DNA from: a virus
Reading direction: 5' to 3' (one strand)
Virus record (IMG/VR): IMGVR_UViG_3300032213_002396
Span: 1 to 46,048 of that record
DNA length: 46,048 nt
This document shows positions 27,601 to 33,504 of this stretch, one piece after another; the stretch's first letter is position 1; each line of letters opens with the position of its first letter. Made by a program: the position numbers and the translations under genes. The notes beneath the pieces were generated by a model. It was not told the origin of the DNA, searched no databases, and was given only the letters and a program-made list of their open reading frames with translations.

Positions 27601-29648
27601 ACCGGTCTGAATAGCCCATCATTGGATGATTCATATGAACTTAACATACGAACAATAGAGCTACTCGGATTTAACGGATTTGAGTATCCAAACGGTCCGT
27701 AAATTGGATATCCGTCTGCTGCGAAACCTATGAGCTTACTGTGATTTGTTGCAGGGTCTAAATATCCATTGGTAAAACCTGATACATTTCCCCATGCGTT
27801 GGCTGTAATAAATTTAGAATTTGTATAAACGTAGCGACCATTGTCCAATGGATACCCGCCGTAATTATCTTGACCATTGATTAACACTTGTGTGGTATCG
27901 TAATTCCACTTGCTGCCATCTAATCCAGGCACGGCTGCTCCATTGCTTACGCCATTGATAAGTATTCCTGGTAAAGTTACACCAATTACATCTGCAGAAT
28001 ATGTTAAATTATCATGTTCTCCGGGATTGTTTAATCCAGGTCTGTAAGGGTATTTTAATTTAAGATCTTGAGCAATAATATAATTTGTATTAATATTATT
28101 GGGAAAACTCCCAACTTTTACATTTACACCATCAGGAAAATCTGTGGTAGTTATAGTAAGTTGATCTTGTGCTAAATTCAGACTAGCTGTTGCGTACAAC
28201 ACAAATTTATTGTTTGGACTATAATTTGATTTTGCCTGTGCTTGATTAATCACTAAATCCGCTACTGGAATTAATCGGATTCCAGTTCCTACCCCATCAA
28301 TATAATATTCTTTATTTTGATAAGATGCAGGCACTACACTGGTATCAAAATTAATTTTTAATCCGTTAGTAAAGACAACCCCATTAGGACTAACATAATT
28401 TGTTTTACCAATTATTTCTTCATCTACGTTGATAACATTGCTAGTTGACTCTAAGATTCGAATAATACCAACTTGATTTGCATCTGTACCATCTTGATAA
28501 TATAATGTGGTTAGCGGCGCGGTGATCACAGGTACCTGTTCTAGCTTATCCTCAGAATTTGTAAACCATTCGGTGTTGCCATAATTAATACCTGACAGTA
28601 TTAAAACTTTGTTATTAGTGGGTATAGGCAAATAATAATATAAATTAATTACATAGTCTGATCCGGATGGCGTTAACACCATAGTCCAGATACCGTATCT
28701 TTGATTTTCAGGCACTGTGACAGAGTTAGCTGTCCAATCAGGATCTGTATTATAATTTGGAAAAATTATGTACTTTCCATTTAAATTTGCAACTTGTCCA
28801 TCAATGCCTTTGTAATTGTTTTTAATGTCCGATAACAGTTTGCCTTGTAAATTAGCATAGCTTATTGTGCTTACTAAATCAACTGTTTGTACTATCGGCA
28901 TAGTGATATAGAAATCTTGAGCCGTCGGGGGCGGGACAAAAAATGTCACAGTGCCTACATCTATTCCGTTATTTTCAACGCCTAGTACTTGTCTAGAACT
29001 TAGATTAGTTTGCGAACTAACACCAGACAGTCCAGGATTTGTTTGTATCCAGAAAGGTTTGCCTGGCTGATTAACATTGAATGTATAATTTCCTCCGCGT
29101 GCTAGCACAATGTCTGGATTTGGTGCAGTATTATATCCGCTTATATTATAAACTTGAAGACCGTTTTCAGCATATACGTTAAATGTACGTACTAAGTCTG
29201 CTTCGCCTGCAAATACATTAACCGATTCTGGCCCGTTAGGTAACCAATAGTATTGACTAAAATTAATAAATGCATCAGCGTTAATTCTTGGATTGTAACT
29301 ATAAAAATCGCTTTCCCATAGATTGTCTTGATTGCTGATATTGCCGCCATAAAAATCTATCTTTTGTAAAACTTCAGGATAGGTAGTATGAAAATCTACT
29401 TCGCCTGTTACTTTATTTTTTATAACTACACTAGGTTCCAATTGATAATCTGCACGAAGTGCATTAGGCTCTTTAATGTAAGTATTAATTCCGTTGAATC
29501 CGGGCGCAAATTTTCTTCCAACATAACCGTTGATAGGAACCAAGTTTGGCTCGGTCATTAGCTGATCTAATGTAGCGTTTAAAAATCGCTTATTAGAATC
29601 CGTTTGGAATACTGCTGGAAGAAAATTTATTGTTTTAGTAATTGGCAT
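15627..29648 (-). CDS. Giant baseplate/tail structural protein, 4673 residues
   Basis: A single 14-kb frame, located between gp6 and the fibre genes where T4 encodes gp7 and gp8. The N-terminus (INFLPAVFQTDSNKRFLNAT) is of a type found in large marine T4-like phage structural proteins. Visible parts include: a YHYH-domain-like HSKLIGFAADGYPIYGP near residue 645; five FG-GAP-like repeats (FGxS, then GAP, then GAVY) between about 2520 and 3140, suggesting an integrin-type beta-propeller; four W-x-Y-x-G-D-x-V-x-Y modules like CBM5/12 chitin-binding domains near 2107, 3558, 3967 and 4137; and four GGxGYxxxPxITI repeats between about 3865 and 4285. Near 4400 INGERITYYS resembles a recurrent phage structural segment. 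It probably builds the baseplate wedge rim and contacts sugars on the host surface. Confidence 0.85.
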   Translation of the reverse strand: MPITKTINFLPAVFQTDSNKRFLNATLDQLMTEPNLVPINGYVGRKFAPGFNGINTYIKEPNALRADYQLEPSVVIKNKVTGEVDFHTTYPEVLQKIDFYGGNISNQDNLWESDFYSYNPRINADAFINFSQYYWLPNGPESVNVFAGEADLVRTFNVYAENGLQVYNISGYNTAPNPDIVLARGGNYTFNVNQPGKPFWIQTNPGLSGVSSQTNLSSRQVLGVENNGIDVGTVTFFVPPPTAQDFYITMPIVQTVDLVSTISYANLQGKLLSDIKNNYKGIDGQVANLNGKYIIFPNYNTDPDWTANSVTVPENQRYGIWTMVLTPSGSDYVINLYYYLPIPTNNKVLILSGINYGNTEWFTNSEDKLEQVPVITAPLTTLYYQDGTDANQVGIIRILESTSNVINVDEEIIGKTNYVSPNGVVFTNGLKINFDTSVVPASYQNKEYYIDGVGTGIRLIPVADLVINQAQAKSNYSPNNKFVLYATASLNLAQDQLTITTTDFPDGVNVKVGSFPNNINTNYIIAQDLKLKYPYRPGLNNPGEHDNLTYSADVIGVTLPGILINGVSNGAAVPGLDGSKWNYDTTQVLINGQDNYGGYPLDNGRYVYTNSKFITANAWGNVSGFTNGYLDPATNHSKLIGFAADGYPIYGPFGYSNPLNPSSSIVRMLSSYESSNDGLFRPVAQTVTVTADVVDSNLITVSSTNGLNPGMRVTSNSAGLESGSVWIINNGLKTATGLPTFLGTASQIQLSSAVTLRAGTTITFEFLAGAFIEDYSYVQDSGTLDQYNGRFCVTPEFPNGTYAYFTTQASDGTPIYPYIIGRAFYGSTNIDTNTSLSDPDYIVISRASRDLNPWTRRNRWFHKDIIELTSLYNNIPQVFDSEQRAKRPIIEFDADLQLINFGKKAKPPVDIFDTVYTNAFLSVEGKTSIFVDGISLVQGMRIIFSADEDSRVRNKIWQVTLENVSGDPLADEVIHLIPVDDIEDFNTVSVFNGVVNNGKSFYFLDGSWIEGQSKTGINQPPLFDVFDNEGVSFSDSTKYPVINSSTQFTGTKIFSYKTGTGAADPVLGFPLSYKNFNNIGDIQFDNNFDVESFSYGIDKVVYTKKIDSGLLYKNNANGSSTKLNVWTNVNTTTRQMQDIAFTYDGIDNSFKIDIAPEVATVKPNLLIYVNFKEISINDYFAYNVPDGILIVIKKTKLQINDRVDILVYSKNISDLGFYQIPDNLNLNAQNRTLATPTLGELRNHIGSLSKNSLYFLGNYPGVSNLRDLYIENQSGTMLQQSAPVSFAAMFLSDEKYNFVSGLINAQQEYTRFKNKFINIAGNSNQINPNDPVGAVDYIIKQINAVKDKTFPWYYSDMVPYGDNKNVITYNIFNPQQRNYELTSIFSNETLSNKSILIYLNGVQLLYGRDYEFLITGPGVAIKSSVILTVDDTLTIVEYQDTDGNWIPETPTKLGIYPKFTPAIYTDITYTEPQVMIRGHDGSLTPSFGDFRDNIVLELETRIYNNIKVRYSDKLVTPYDAIPGKFRDTGYTISQYNNLLSRFYLQWANVNNLNYVSNTTYQNDAPFSYNYSTASDVVDGQKLTGSWRACFQYFYDTQRPNTTPWEMLGFSEEPDWWRSTYGPAPYTSGNKILWDDLEAGYVAFGPRAGIDKKFARPGLSKFIPVNENGQLLPPIGLLTNIYDSTQFNDNWNMGQFSPTETAWRNSSEYPFAVQYTAAIINPGKYFAYGIITNKYRYNVDLDQYLITGTNNRITQEDIDVNGYVNSSGDISRASGYLNWIGDYQIARGVTDRAPLLNFVRDYSIQLSYRMAGFSGKNYLKILAEQNSPNSTNETVIIPDDNYSLVLNKSTPVFNSRYSAVIIEKTGNGFTISGYDNTRPYFTIVPPSQTGDYLLVKSEKQTVNYYTEFTNFKINIPYGTELTTLQQVANFISGYERYLQLQGFKFDYYDETLAQIKNWQLSTKEFLFWTQQGWTNNSVIVLSPAANNLKLFNNTAVVDGINNSFYGTKVLNQNYKVLNTDNYTVARDNNTFVLSLVSDTDLIGYVDLNLVQYEHVLIFDNKTQFNDIIYDPIMGQRQYRLKLIGSKTGEWTGTLSAYGFVYNQPDVAAWRQNKDYLQGDLVEYKSFYYTASKNLPGTTEFKFSDWLPVDKNKIKTGLLNNFARNAGIGETFYNVDRINLESEFDQYALGLIGYRNRNYLNDLGLDDTSQVKFYQGFIKEKGTLNAINALGKVSFSGRPSDVTVSEEWAFRVGSYGSTGTNQFLELVLEEQYLLSNPTSLEVRSNNSVLFSSLYSDSQGLYKTSVVPWSSPFLINRTVDSDYSDDIQTAGYVNIDDVDFTLFDLTNASTLNSDIDNISAGSVIWVAKDYEQNWNVYRVSDSESDIISLSNALNSKVQVTTNKSHGLLKNDTILLTGLDKFTGFYKVQNVTGLSSFVVEFAGDLRGFSTFNQTGQLYKLISMKTDSPLGIANLTPRLGWSVNNKVWVNSYNSTGDWAVYNKTNPWELTTALQKGTLENNFQFGAAVNLATDDNFAVIGQPGYNGNVGAITNYVINFNGVLVEDVTLTSTANATVKLGSVIESGNTKVIIGAPESSNGIGYVFVYNRENIGTLSDTQILSPIRSNIGKFGTSIAISSDDKWLYISAPDDNRVYIYGYDETVPEQGVVTLTPNGLTSSFTLPYVPVSAETIYVQGSSATYVPYRDYTLNSSTISFTLPPPAGTIVISQRPGYNLIGNILGNAGSQFGYSLSSTVDGSQILIGAPLEDVTANIGGNITTYTNSGAIHLWNRSINNFIVQDNLTVTFNAVAPVTQYTRVYIDNIEKFVGIDWYVSNNTLNLITFYTPPGQSKILTIETNVFHPIQTIVPAQPYTDQQFGYSLDICTNSCSLYVGAPYQSEVNLYNGAVYRFLNQGKVYGEIVGTKANATVKSGDSIRINNYSVQFNDTSLASVVNAINNVNAFGDPIGPKIPGITASIENNKLKLVSNSEVTFNKLNILPGVGTAISDLGLDIFPEVDIIYNNSTKSYDYFGKLVKINNNSDILVVASDIAATLQSTVFDNSKIYTPNPTTFDGDLTIFSEPVDDSGAVWIYSYLPNNISSIEDPGIFTFIQQLIPTTTNDGLKTNDGFGSAISISKYELIVGSKNNKQLAFNGGRVYKFANPTNLLGWDVLRSQEPTVDINGIIKAYTYNALTQTVQYNLDYIDPAKGKILGLAEQELTYKIDYDPAIYNNSSVDNVSVNDNLYWTDQQVGQLWWDLSTVRYVDYEQGSIKYRTTNWGRAFPGSSIDVYEWVESLYPPSQYVANGGDGEPKYSRNGAYVTLNYVDPATNFATVKYYFWVKNKTTVSTNQFGRTVPTTTVASYIESPKNSGVKYFAAVRNDSIALYNMVNEAVGRDIIFHLDYATLLNSNIIHNEYALLSDTNNKSADIPDNIYNKLLDSASGIDRFGNPVPDPTLAVQNRYGIDIRPRQSMFIDRNEAIREMVLYVNSIFDLNVISQGYDLTRLSEGEPEPTPNSGAYDLIVSNLEELSYVNIAILPMGYKILVQSDSSVDNLWTIYIKDKVVYEWKPNTKYLTNTIIRRNDVTYSVNQTITTGTTFNIDDYTYYQVQNTWNLNRVQSYATSEYWQYKDWYAPGFDRTVKPTYTIETSAQLNDLTLRSQDLVKINNNGQGKWFMIQVYPNTVITVGIQDGTIELKKNLYALGEFGLGFDADNFDTIRFDQNPGIETRQILQTLKDDIFIDQLDSEFLNLFFVFINYILDEQKYVDWLFKTSFINVLQKIQGLNQPAIYIKENQEFYKQYIEEVKPYKTTLREYVVDYQGYDNYNSYVSDFDVPPTYDNVLKTTRSPSGEFIQDAKLLQQPEYSNWLSNYAYSIGSIEIIDGGSDYTLPPIITITGSRNGNDAVARALITDGVLTKIILLYPGSDYVTTPVITITGGNGSGAIARANLVNGLVRNIKTTLVYDRYTYSTTIVDWKPATTFTQGTVIDYNGVAYIVNQTFTSPPTFNSNVLSFLTVYPIENINNANDRIQAYYQPELGQPGKDLSLLQSGIDYPGVKVEGPTFSDNGGFGGSGPEPPLEGISAADGFDATLFDPLEFDENGIPILSDAILDAKITSAFNDSTLGTKPEDIIVDGGPFVYSYFTEWKANRYYDKGDLISYNDKVWYVVTPTTTGNVFSTANLTVYNVGPYASHAPEEMVPGRVYDTLDMTITTIATDPTASYYTDWSTAGGIQLDYIQIIDPGSGYSPADIGVTIQGGSFYTQSQAQVILDSNGSARSFQVVNNGGGYDTTPEVIITGSNTSPIIATAIMKLSASPNGNAWPMMSYKIFKDMNDNFTYLREDGASTTALSANLSLTDTTIQVADASKLATPSVSGGQPGVIYINGERITYYSKDNATNTLGRIRRGTGGTGAKNHFVGNTVIDGSQNQIIPKSGNYVWYARSQGVGTINVNVYSSTLQGVGTNFTTLPAGTQIFAGVENINDVVSTLGNSSTKSTTTGQQLIGTISSVISDTVAVLAVTQRNPNVPEGIPVEWAYISANNAPYYIASNISNVTVRYTGNITASTSSNIITGNGTIFLAELNVGNDLYDNGGNIVGTISNVISNTSAYISSNSLINLTDERFTTYYTFESNVAYTQTNIWYNLGNSAQAVANGVLGNTTASNGRGLFNANTLQVSFLRQGLQG

Positions 29649-29659
29649 CTTCTAATCTA

Positions 29660-32600
29660 TTAATTAATTATAGTATTTACCGTTAAATTTTGTATGTTTA
29701 ATTGTGCCGCAGTAATAGCACTAATAATTTCAATATTATCTACTGTAGCACAACTTATTAAAATTTCATTGGGTTCACTGTTGATCTGTTGCAATGATCC
29801 GTATGTTTGACCAGTGCTATTAGGCACAATAATGATACTGCTAATATTAGGAGCTAATCCTTGTTGAATATACGTCGATAGTTCCGTGAAATAAAATGTT
29901 TCTCCAAAATCCCAATTGCCTACAGCAAAAAATGCATTAATATATGCAAGGACCTGACTTCGAATTTCGCTGTCAGTTAAATTAATATTTGAATTTTTAA
30001 TAATCTTGAATGTAGCTTGAAGCTCAGGCCTGGATTTGCTGCCAAATAACGGTTTAAAGACTGCTGCATTATAAATGATGGCATCACTGACCGATTTATA
30101 ATTTTCTAGATTTCCAAATGCTAGTTTCAGACTTTCTCCCGTTTCTTTTTCAGGTTCTTGCACTTTTCCAGTGGTGTCTAATATCCATTCCCTGTATTCT
30201 GTTTCATATTCTTTCGTTAACACGTACATGTCTATCAGGTTACTTGGACTCGGGTCTATTCTTCTGCTGCCAGGTGCATTGTGTTTATATTGAAAATACA
30301 ACGGCGAGCGACCAACCCTTGCAATGTAATCGCTGCTTTCAATTAATGATCGTGCATTGAGGTTGATAGTTAAAAGATAAAAAACTTCTTCTTCGTATGC
30401 ATAGAAAATCTGCCCTTCGGTGTAGTTATTAATATTTGGAATCACGTCAAACTGATTCCCAACTATAATCACAGAAGATGAAAGAATAGGAGTAAATGTT
30501 ACAAAACTATTATATCCATAAGTCTTCTTAAAAAAAACAAACTTAGTAGGGGGATCGTTGTTTACATCAGGCTGAACTACAGTATTAAAAATATCTGGAT
30601 CGTCGGGTATACCGTCATTATTAATATCGCTGTATGTAACTAATACTTTACTAGCATCTACATATCCATCGGACTCTGCAATTTGGTCGTATATGTACCA
30701 TAAAACATTTTCAGTTAACGGAAGACCTGTATCCGGATCACCGTTAACTTTTAAAATATTCACGCTATCATTTACAGTGTAACCAGTTATTGGATCAAAA
30801 ATCTTTACTCTGTTATCAAAATAGAATTTTGTTTCTCGAATGCTTTCAAAAATATAACTTAGCCCTCTAATTTGTACAGTGTAGATAGAATTTGAAACAG
30901 TAAAGCTCAACAGCCAACTTGCATCCAAATTTTGACCACTAGTAGACCCTTGATAAATTTGACTAAACGGATCAGTCAAGTTTAAATCTTGAGCACTAAT
31001 AGTTTGCCAAGTTTGAGTATTTTGATCGTAACGAATACCAAATTCACTGTAATTACTAATTAAGCCTATTAGCTTAGATATAAATTCTGTTGTAAAAGTA
31101 TTGCTAAATGTGGGTATCACCGTGATAGCCTGAGCAGTTGACGGTAAATTTAAACTCAATTTAACAGGACCTTCTCCATTGCTTAAATTGCCTTGATTGC
31201 CATTGCCTATTAAGTTAGTAATGGAAACATATAATAAAGGTTGTCCATTTTGTGGCACTTGTCCGTTAGCAGGCAAAGGCACTATTTCGTTGCCAGAATT
31301 AAAATAATTACCGGCGCCCGGACTGAATACTATAATACAACCTTCTGTTAAATACCTATTATTTCCTACTACCCCCGAACCTACTGCAACTTTATTTCCA
31401 GAAATTGGAAAATCTAGAAAATAACCAGTACTACTGCCGGATCCCGCAGTACTTCGATTCCAATACAGATTAGTCAATGAAAATCTATTGAAATATTCAT
31501 AATAAAAATGTTGCAAGGTTTTACTACGTATGCTTGGTAAGATTTGATTTTCAATGATTCTATTAATATCCGCAGTTGTACTAAAAGTAAAACTAAGACT
31601 AGAGTCGGCATCTTCTTTATACAACATACCATCTTCAGAAAAAATATTAGTGCTGCTATATCTGCCACTGGTATCAAATATATCTAAATATCTACTAATT
31701 CCGCTACTAGTTCTGTTAACTGCTTTGACTTTACTGATTGTGCTGTAATTCGCATAGGGAAAAGTATTGTAGTCTTCTCCGGTAATCATACGATTTTGTG
31801 TATAATATAGTTGCGGTGCTTTGGTTTTAATTTCGCTGATACTTTCCCTGGGAACAGCATTAGCAACGGTATATTTTAGACTAGCCACAATCGTCAAAGT
31901 TTCTAATCTACCAGCTCGACTAACATACGGTATAGTTAAACGAATGTTGGTCATTTCGTCCGGGGTAATCTTATAGCTCAACCCAGTACTAGTTCTAAAA
32001 TACGTTACAAAACTTCCTACTGGGATAGCAGAAAAAGTTCCATCACCAAACACTAGATCAATTTGATCGCCCGCTCTTGTGTTAACTTGATAACTTTTTT
32101 GTGCTGCATTATTGTTATAGATAATGTTAACTCCGTTAACACTGGGAATCTGATTCCACAATTGCCCGACATTGCCTAAGCTACCAATTTCATATAGCCA
32201 AACATCCGAATTATTAATATTATCAAAGTTAATGCTGGCTAAATTATTAGGCAGGCTTTCGGGGAATCTAAAAGTCTGCGTTTGCAAGGTTCCTTGTTTA
32301 AAATAAAAGAAAAATCCTGTGTTATTACTAGCATTGCCTAAATTGTCATTCTTGTAAATTACATTCAGAGGTCTACCAGGTGCCGGTGCTGCTTCATAGA
32401 TATAACTTTCATCTGCGCTAGTCCCACTAACAACCTCAAAGTTTAAGGCAGCATTTTCAATTTGCGTGTTATATCCAAAAACTGGCAATGTACCAGGAGG
32501 TAAATTTATGTTATATTCTGCGTTTAATACTCCAGCAATAGTATTACTGTTGGCAGGTTTGCCTACTTGCTGATTAGTCGGCAAAGCTGCATTAAGTATT

Positions 32601-33073
32601 GTAATAAACTGCTCGTACCAGTTAACATTTCCATTATCATTCCAGTTTACAATAAGATTAGTAAGATCGATACCGTTGCTGTCTTGTAATCTTTCAGTGG
32701 TTTGAACGCTGTCAAATTTTATAAAACCGTTGGCTGTTTGATTTCGCTTAGGTACATAACTAATTAGTTTTGCTAGCTTTAAAACACTGTCCCTACGCTC
32801 TGCGGTGTCAATAAAATTTTCGCGAGCATTTAAATCTGTGCGAAATGCAAGACTTTGACCTAAAAAAGCAATAAGATCGATTAATGCAACATATTCGCTG
32901 GACTCGATAAAATCATTAAAATTTTCTGGATAGTATATACGCAAATAATCCAGCATGGTTTTACGCAGAGTTTGAAAGTCATAACTTTGAAAATCTGCGT
33001 TTCTAAAAGTTTCGTAAAGAATAGTCCAGTCTTGATTGACTAAAAGACTACTTTGTCTGGTTGTAAGTGCCAT
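29660..33073 (-). CDS. 6: Baseplate wedge protein gp6
   Basis: A 1137-residue protein recognised as T4 gp6-like (baseplate J family) from its N-terminus: DFQTLRKTMLDYLRIYYPEN, then YVALIDLIAFLGQSLAFRTD and NARENFIDTAERRDSVLKLA, which are hallmarks of this family in T4-like phages. In T4, gp6 dimers form the iris-like ring that holds the wedges and opens during contraction. It is considerably longer than T4 gp6 (about 660 residues), with a long central region that may carry additional domains. It follows gp25 after a 45-base gap containing a late-promoter-like box, and has GAGG about eight bases before the ATG. The giant gene follows at once. Confidence 0.92.
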   Translation of the reverse strand: MALTTRQSSLLVNQDWTILYETFRNADFQSYDFQTLRKTMLDYLRIYYPENFNDFIESSEYVALIDLIAFLGQSLAFRTDLNARENFIDTAERRDSVLKLAKLISYVPKRNQTANGFIKFDSVQTTERLQDSNGIDLTNLIVNWNDNGNVNWYEQFITILNAALPTNQQVGKPANSNTIAGVLNAEYNINLPPGTLPVFGYNTQIENAALNFEVVSGTSADESYIYEAAPAPGRPLNVIYKNDNLGNASNNTGFFFYFKQGTLQTQTFRFPESLPNNLASINFDNINNSDVWLYEIGSLGNVGQLWNQIPSVNGVNIIYNNNAAQKSYQVNTRAGDQIDLVFGDGTFSAIPVGSFVTYFRTSTGLSYKITPDEMTNIRLTIPYVSRAGRLETLTIVASLKYTVANAVPRESISEIKTKAPQLYYTQNRMITGEDYNTFPYANYSTISKVKAVNRTSSGISRYLDIFDTSGRYSSTNIFSEDGMLYKEDADSSLSFTFSTTADINRIIENQILPSIRSKTLQHFYYEYFNRFSLTNLYWNRSTAGSGSSTGYFLDFPISGNKVAVGSGVVGNNRYLTEGCIIVFSPGAGNYFNSGNEIVPLPANGQVPQNGQPLLYVSITNLIGNGNQGNLSNGEGPVKLSLNLPSTAQAITVIPTFSNTFTTEFISKLIGLISNYSEFGIRYDQNTQTWQTISAQDLNLTDPFSQIYQGSTSGQNLDASWLLSFTVSNSIYTVQIRGLSYIFESIRETKFYFDNRVKIFDPITGYTVNDSVNILKVNGDPDTGLPLTENVLWYIYDQIAESDGYVDASKVLVTYSDINNDGIPDDPDIFNTVVQPDVNNDPPTKFVFFKKTYGYNSFVTFTPILSSSVIIVGNQFDVIPNINNYTEGQIFYAYEEEVFYLLTINLNARSLIESSDYIARVGRSPLYFQYKHNAPGSRRIDPSPSNLIDMYVLTKEYETEYREWILDTTGKVQEPEKETGESLKLAFGNLENYKSVSDAIIYNAAVFKPLFGSKSRPELQATFKIIKNSNINLTDSEIRSQVLAYINAFFAVGNWDFGETFYFTELSTYIQQGLAPNISSIIIVPNSTGQTYGSLQQINSEPNEILISCATVDNIEIISAITAAQLNIQNLTVNTIIN

Positions 33074-33091
33074 ACCTGTCCTCGTTTTATG

Positions 33092-33099
33092 TATTTATT
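33092..33099 (-). promoter_or_regulatory. Late-promoter-like box AATAAATA before gp6
   Basis: Minus-strand AATAAATA (7/8 to the T4 late consensus) lies in the gap between gp25 and gp6, 18 bases before the gp6 ATG, followed by ATAAAACGAGG that includes the ribosome binding site. Confidence 0.55.
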
Positions 33100-33118
33100 G
33101 AGAACAAAATGTGGTATG

Positions 33119-33496
33119 TTAAAGCATTGAATTTTGTTGATTCATCTGCTGATCGAATGTTAATGCTAATTTAGCAACTTGATTTGTTTGAATATAAATT
33201 AAATCTAATTCTATTTGCAACCCTCTATCGAATTGAGTTACAATTACATTTTGGGCTGCAATCCTGGGATCATTTGCAACAATGCGTTTTATATCTTGCA
33301 TTATTGTATTTTTGCTTTCCTCAGTCAACGGTTCAAATAACATATCCCAAATTACAGTGCCAAATTCAGGATTCATTAACTTTTCACCTTTGCGAATGGT
33401 AAAATGATTTTGCAAATCTCTTTTAACCAATTCAAAGTCGGTTAATCGAAATCGTTTGTTGCTTTCCAAAGTGCTAAATCCGTTGTATAGTGCCAT
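33119..33496 (-). CDS. 25: Baseplate wedge protein gp25
   Basis: A 125-residue protein typical of the gp25/lysozyme-like baseplate family in size and content. RKGEKLMNPEFGTVIWDMLFEPL contains the conserved G-(E)RxMxPxFG stretch followed by the EP motif that in T4 gp25 helps bind gp6 and gp53 and initiate sheath assembly. The second half (IVTQFDRGLQIELDLIYIQ) gives the usual beta strands. It lies between gp5 and gp6, the same order as in many T4-like phages, eight bases after the gp5 stop. Confidence 0.93.
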   Translation of the reverse strand: MALYNGFSTLESNKRFRLTDFELVKRDLQNHFTIRKGEKLMNPEFGTVIWDMLFEPLTEESKNTIMQDIKRIVANDPRIAAQNVIVTQFDRGLQIELDLIYIQTNQVAKLALTFDQQMNQQNSML

Positions 33497-33504
33497 ATCT
33501 ATAT

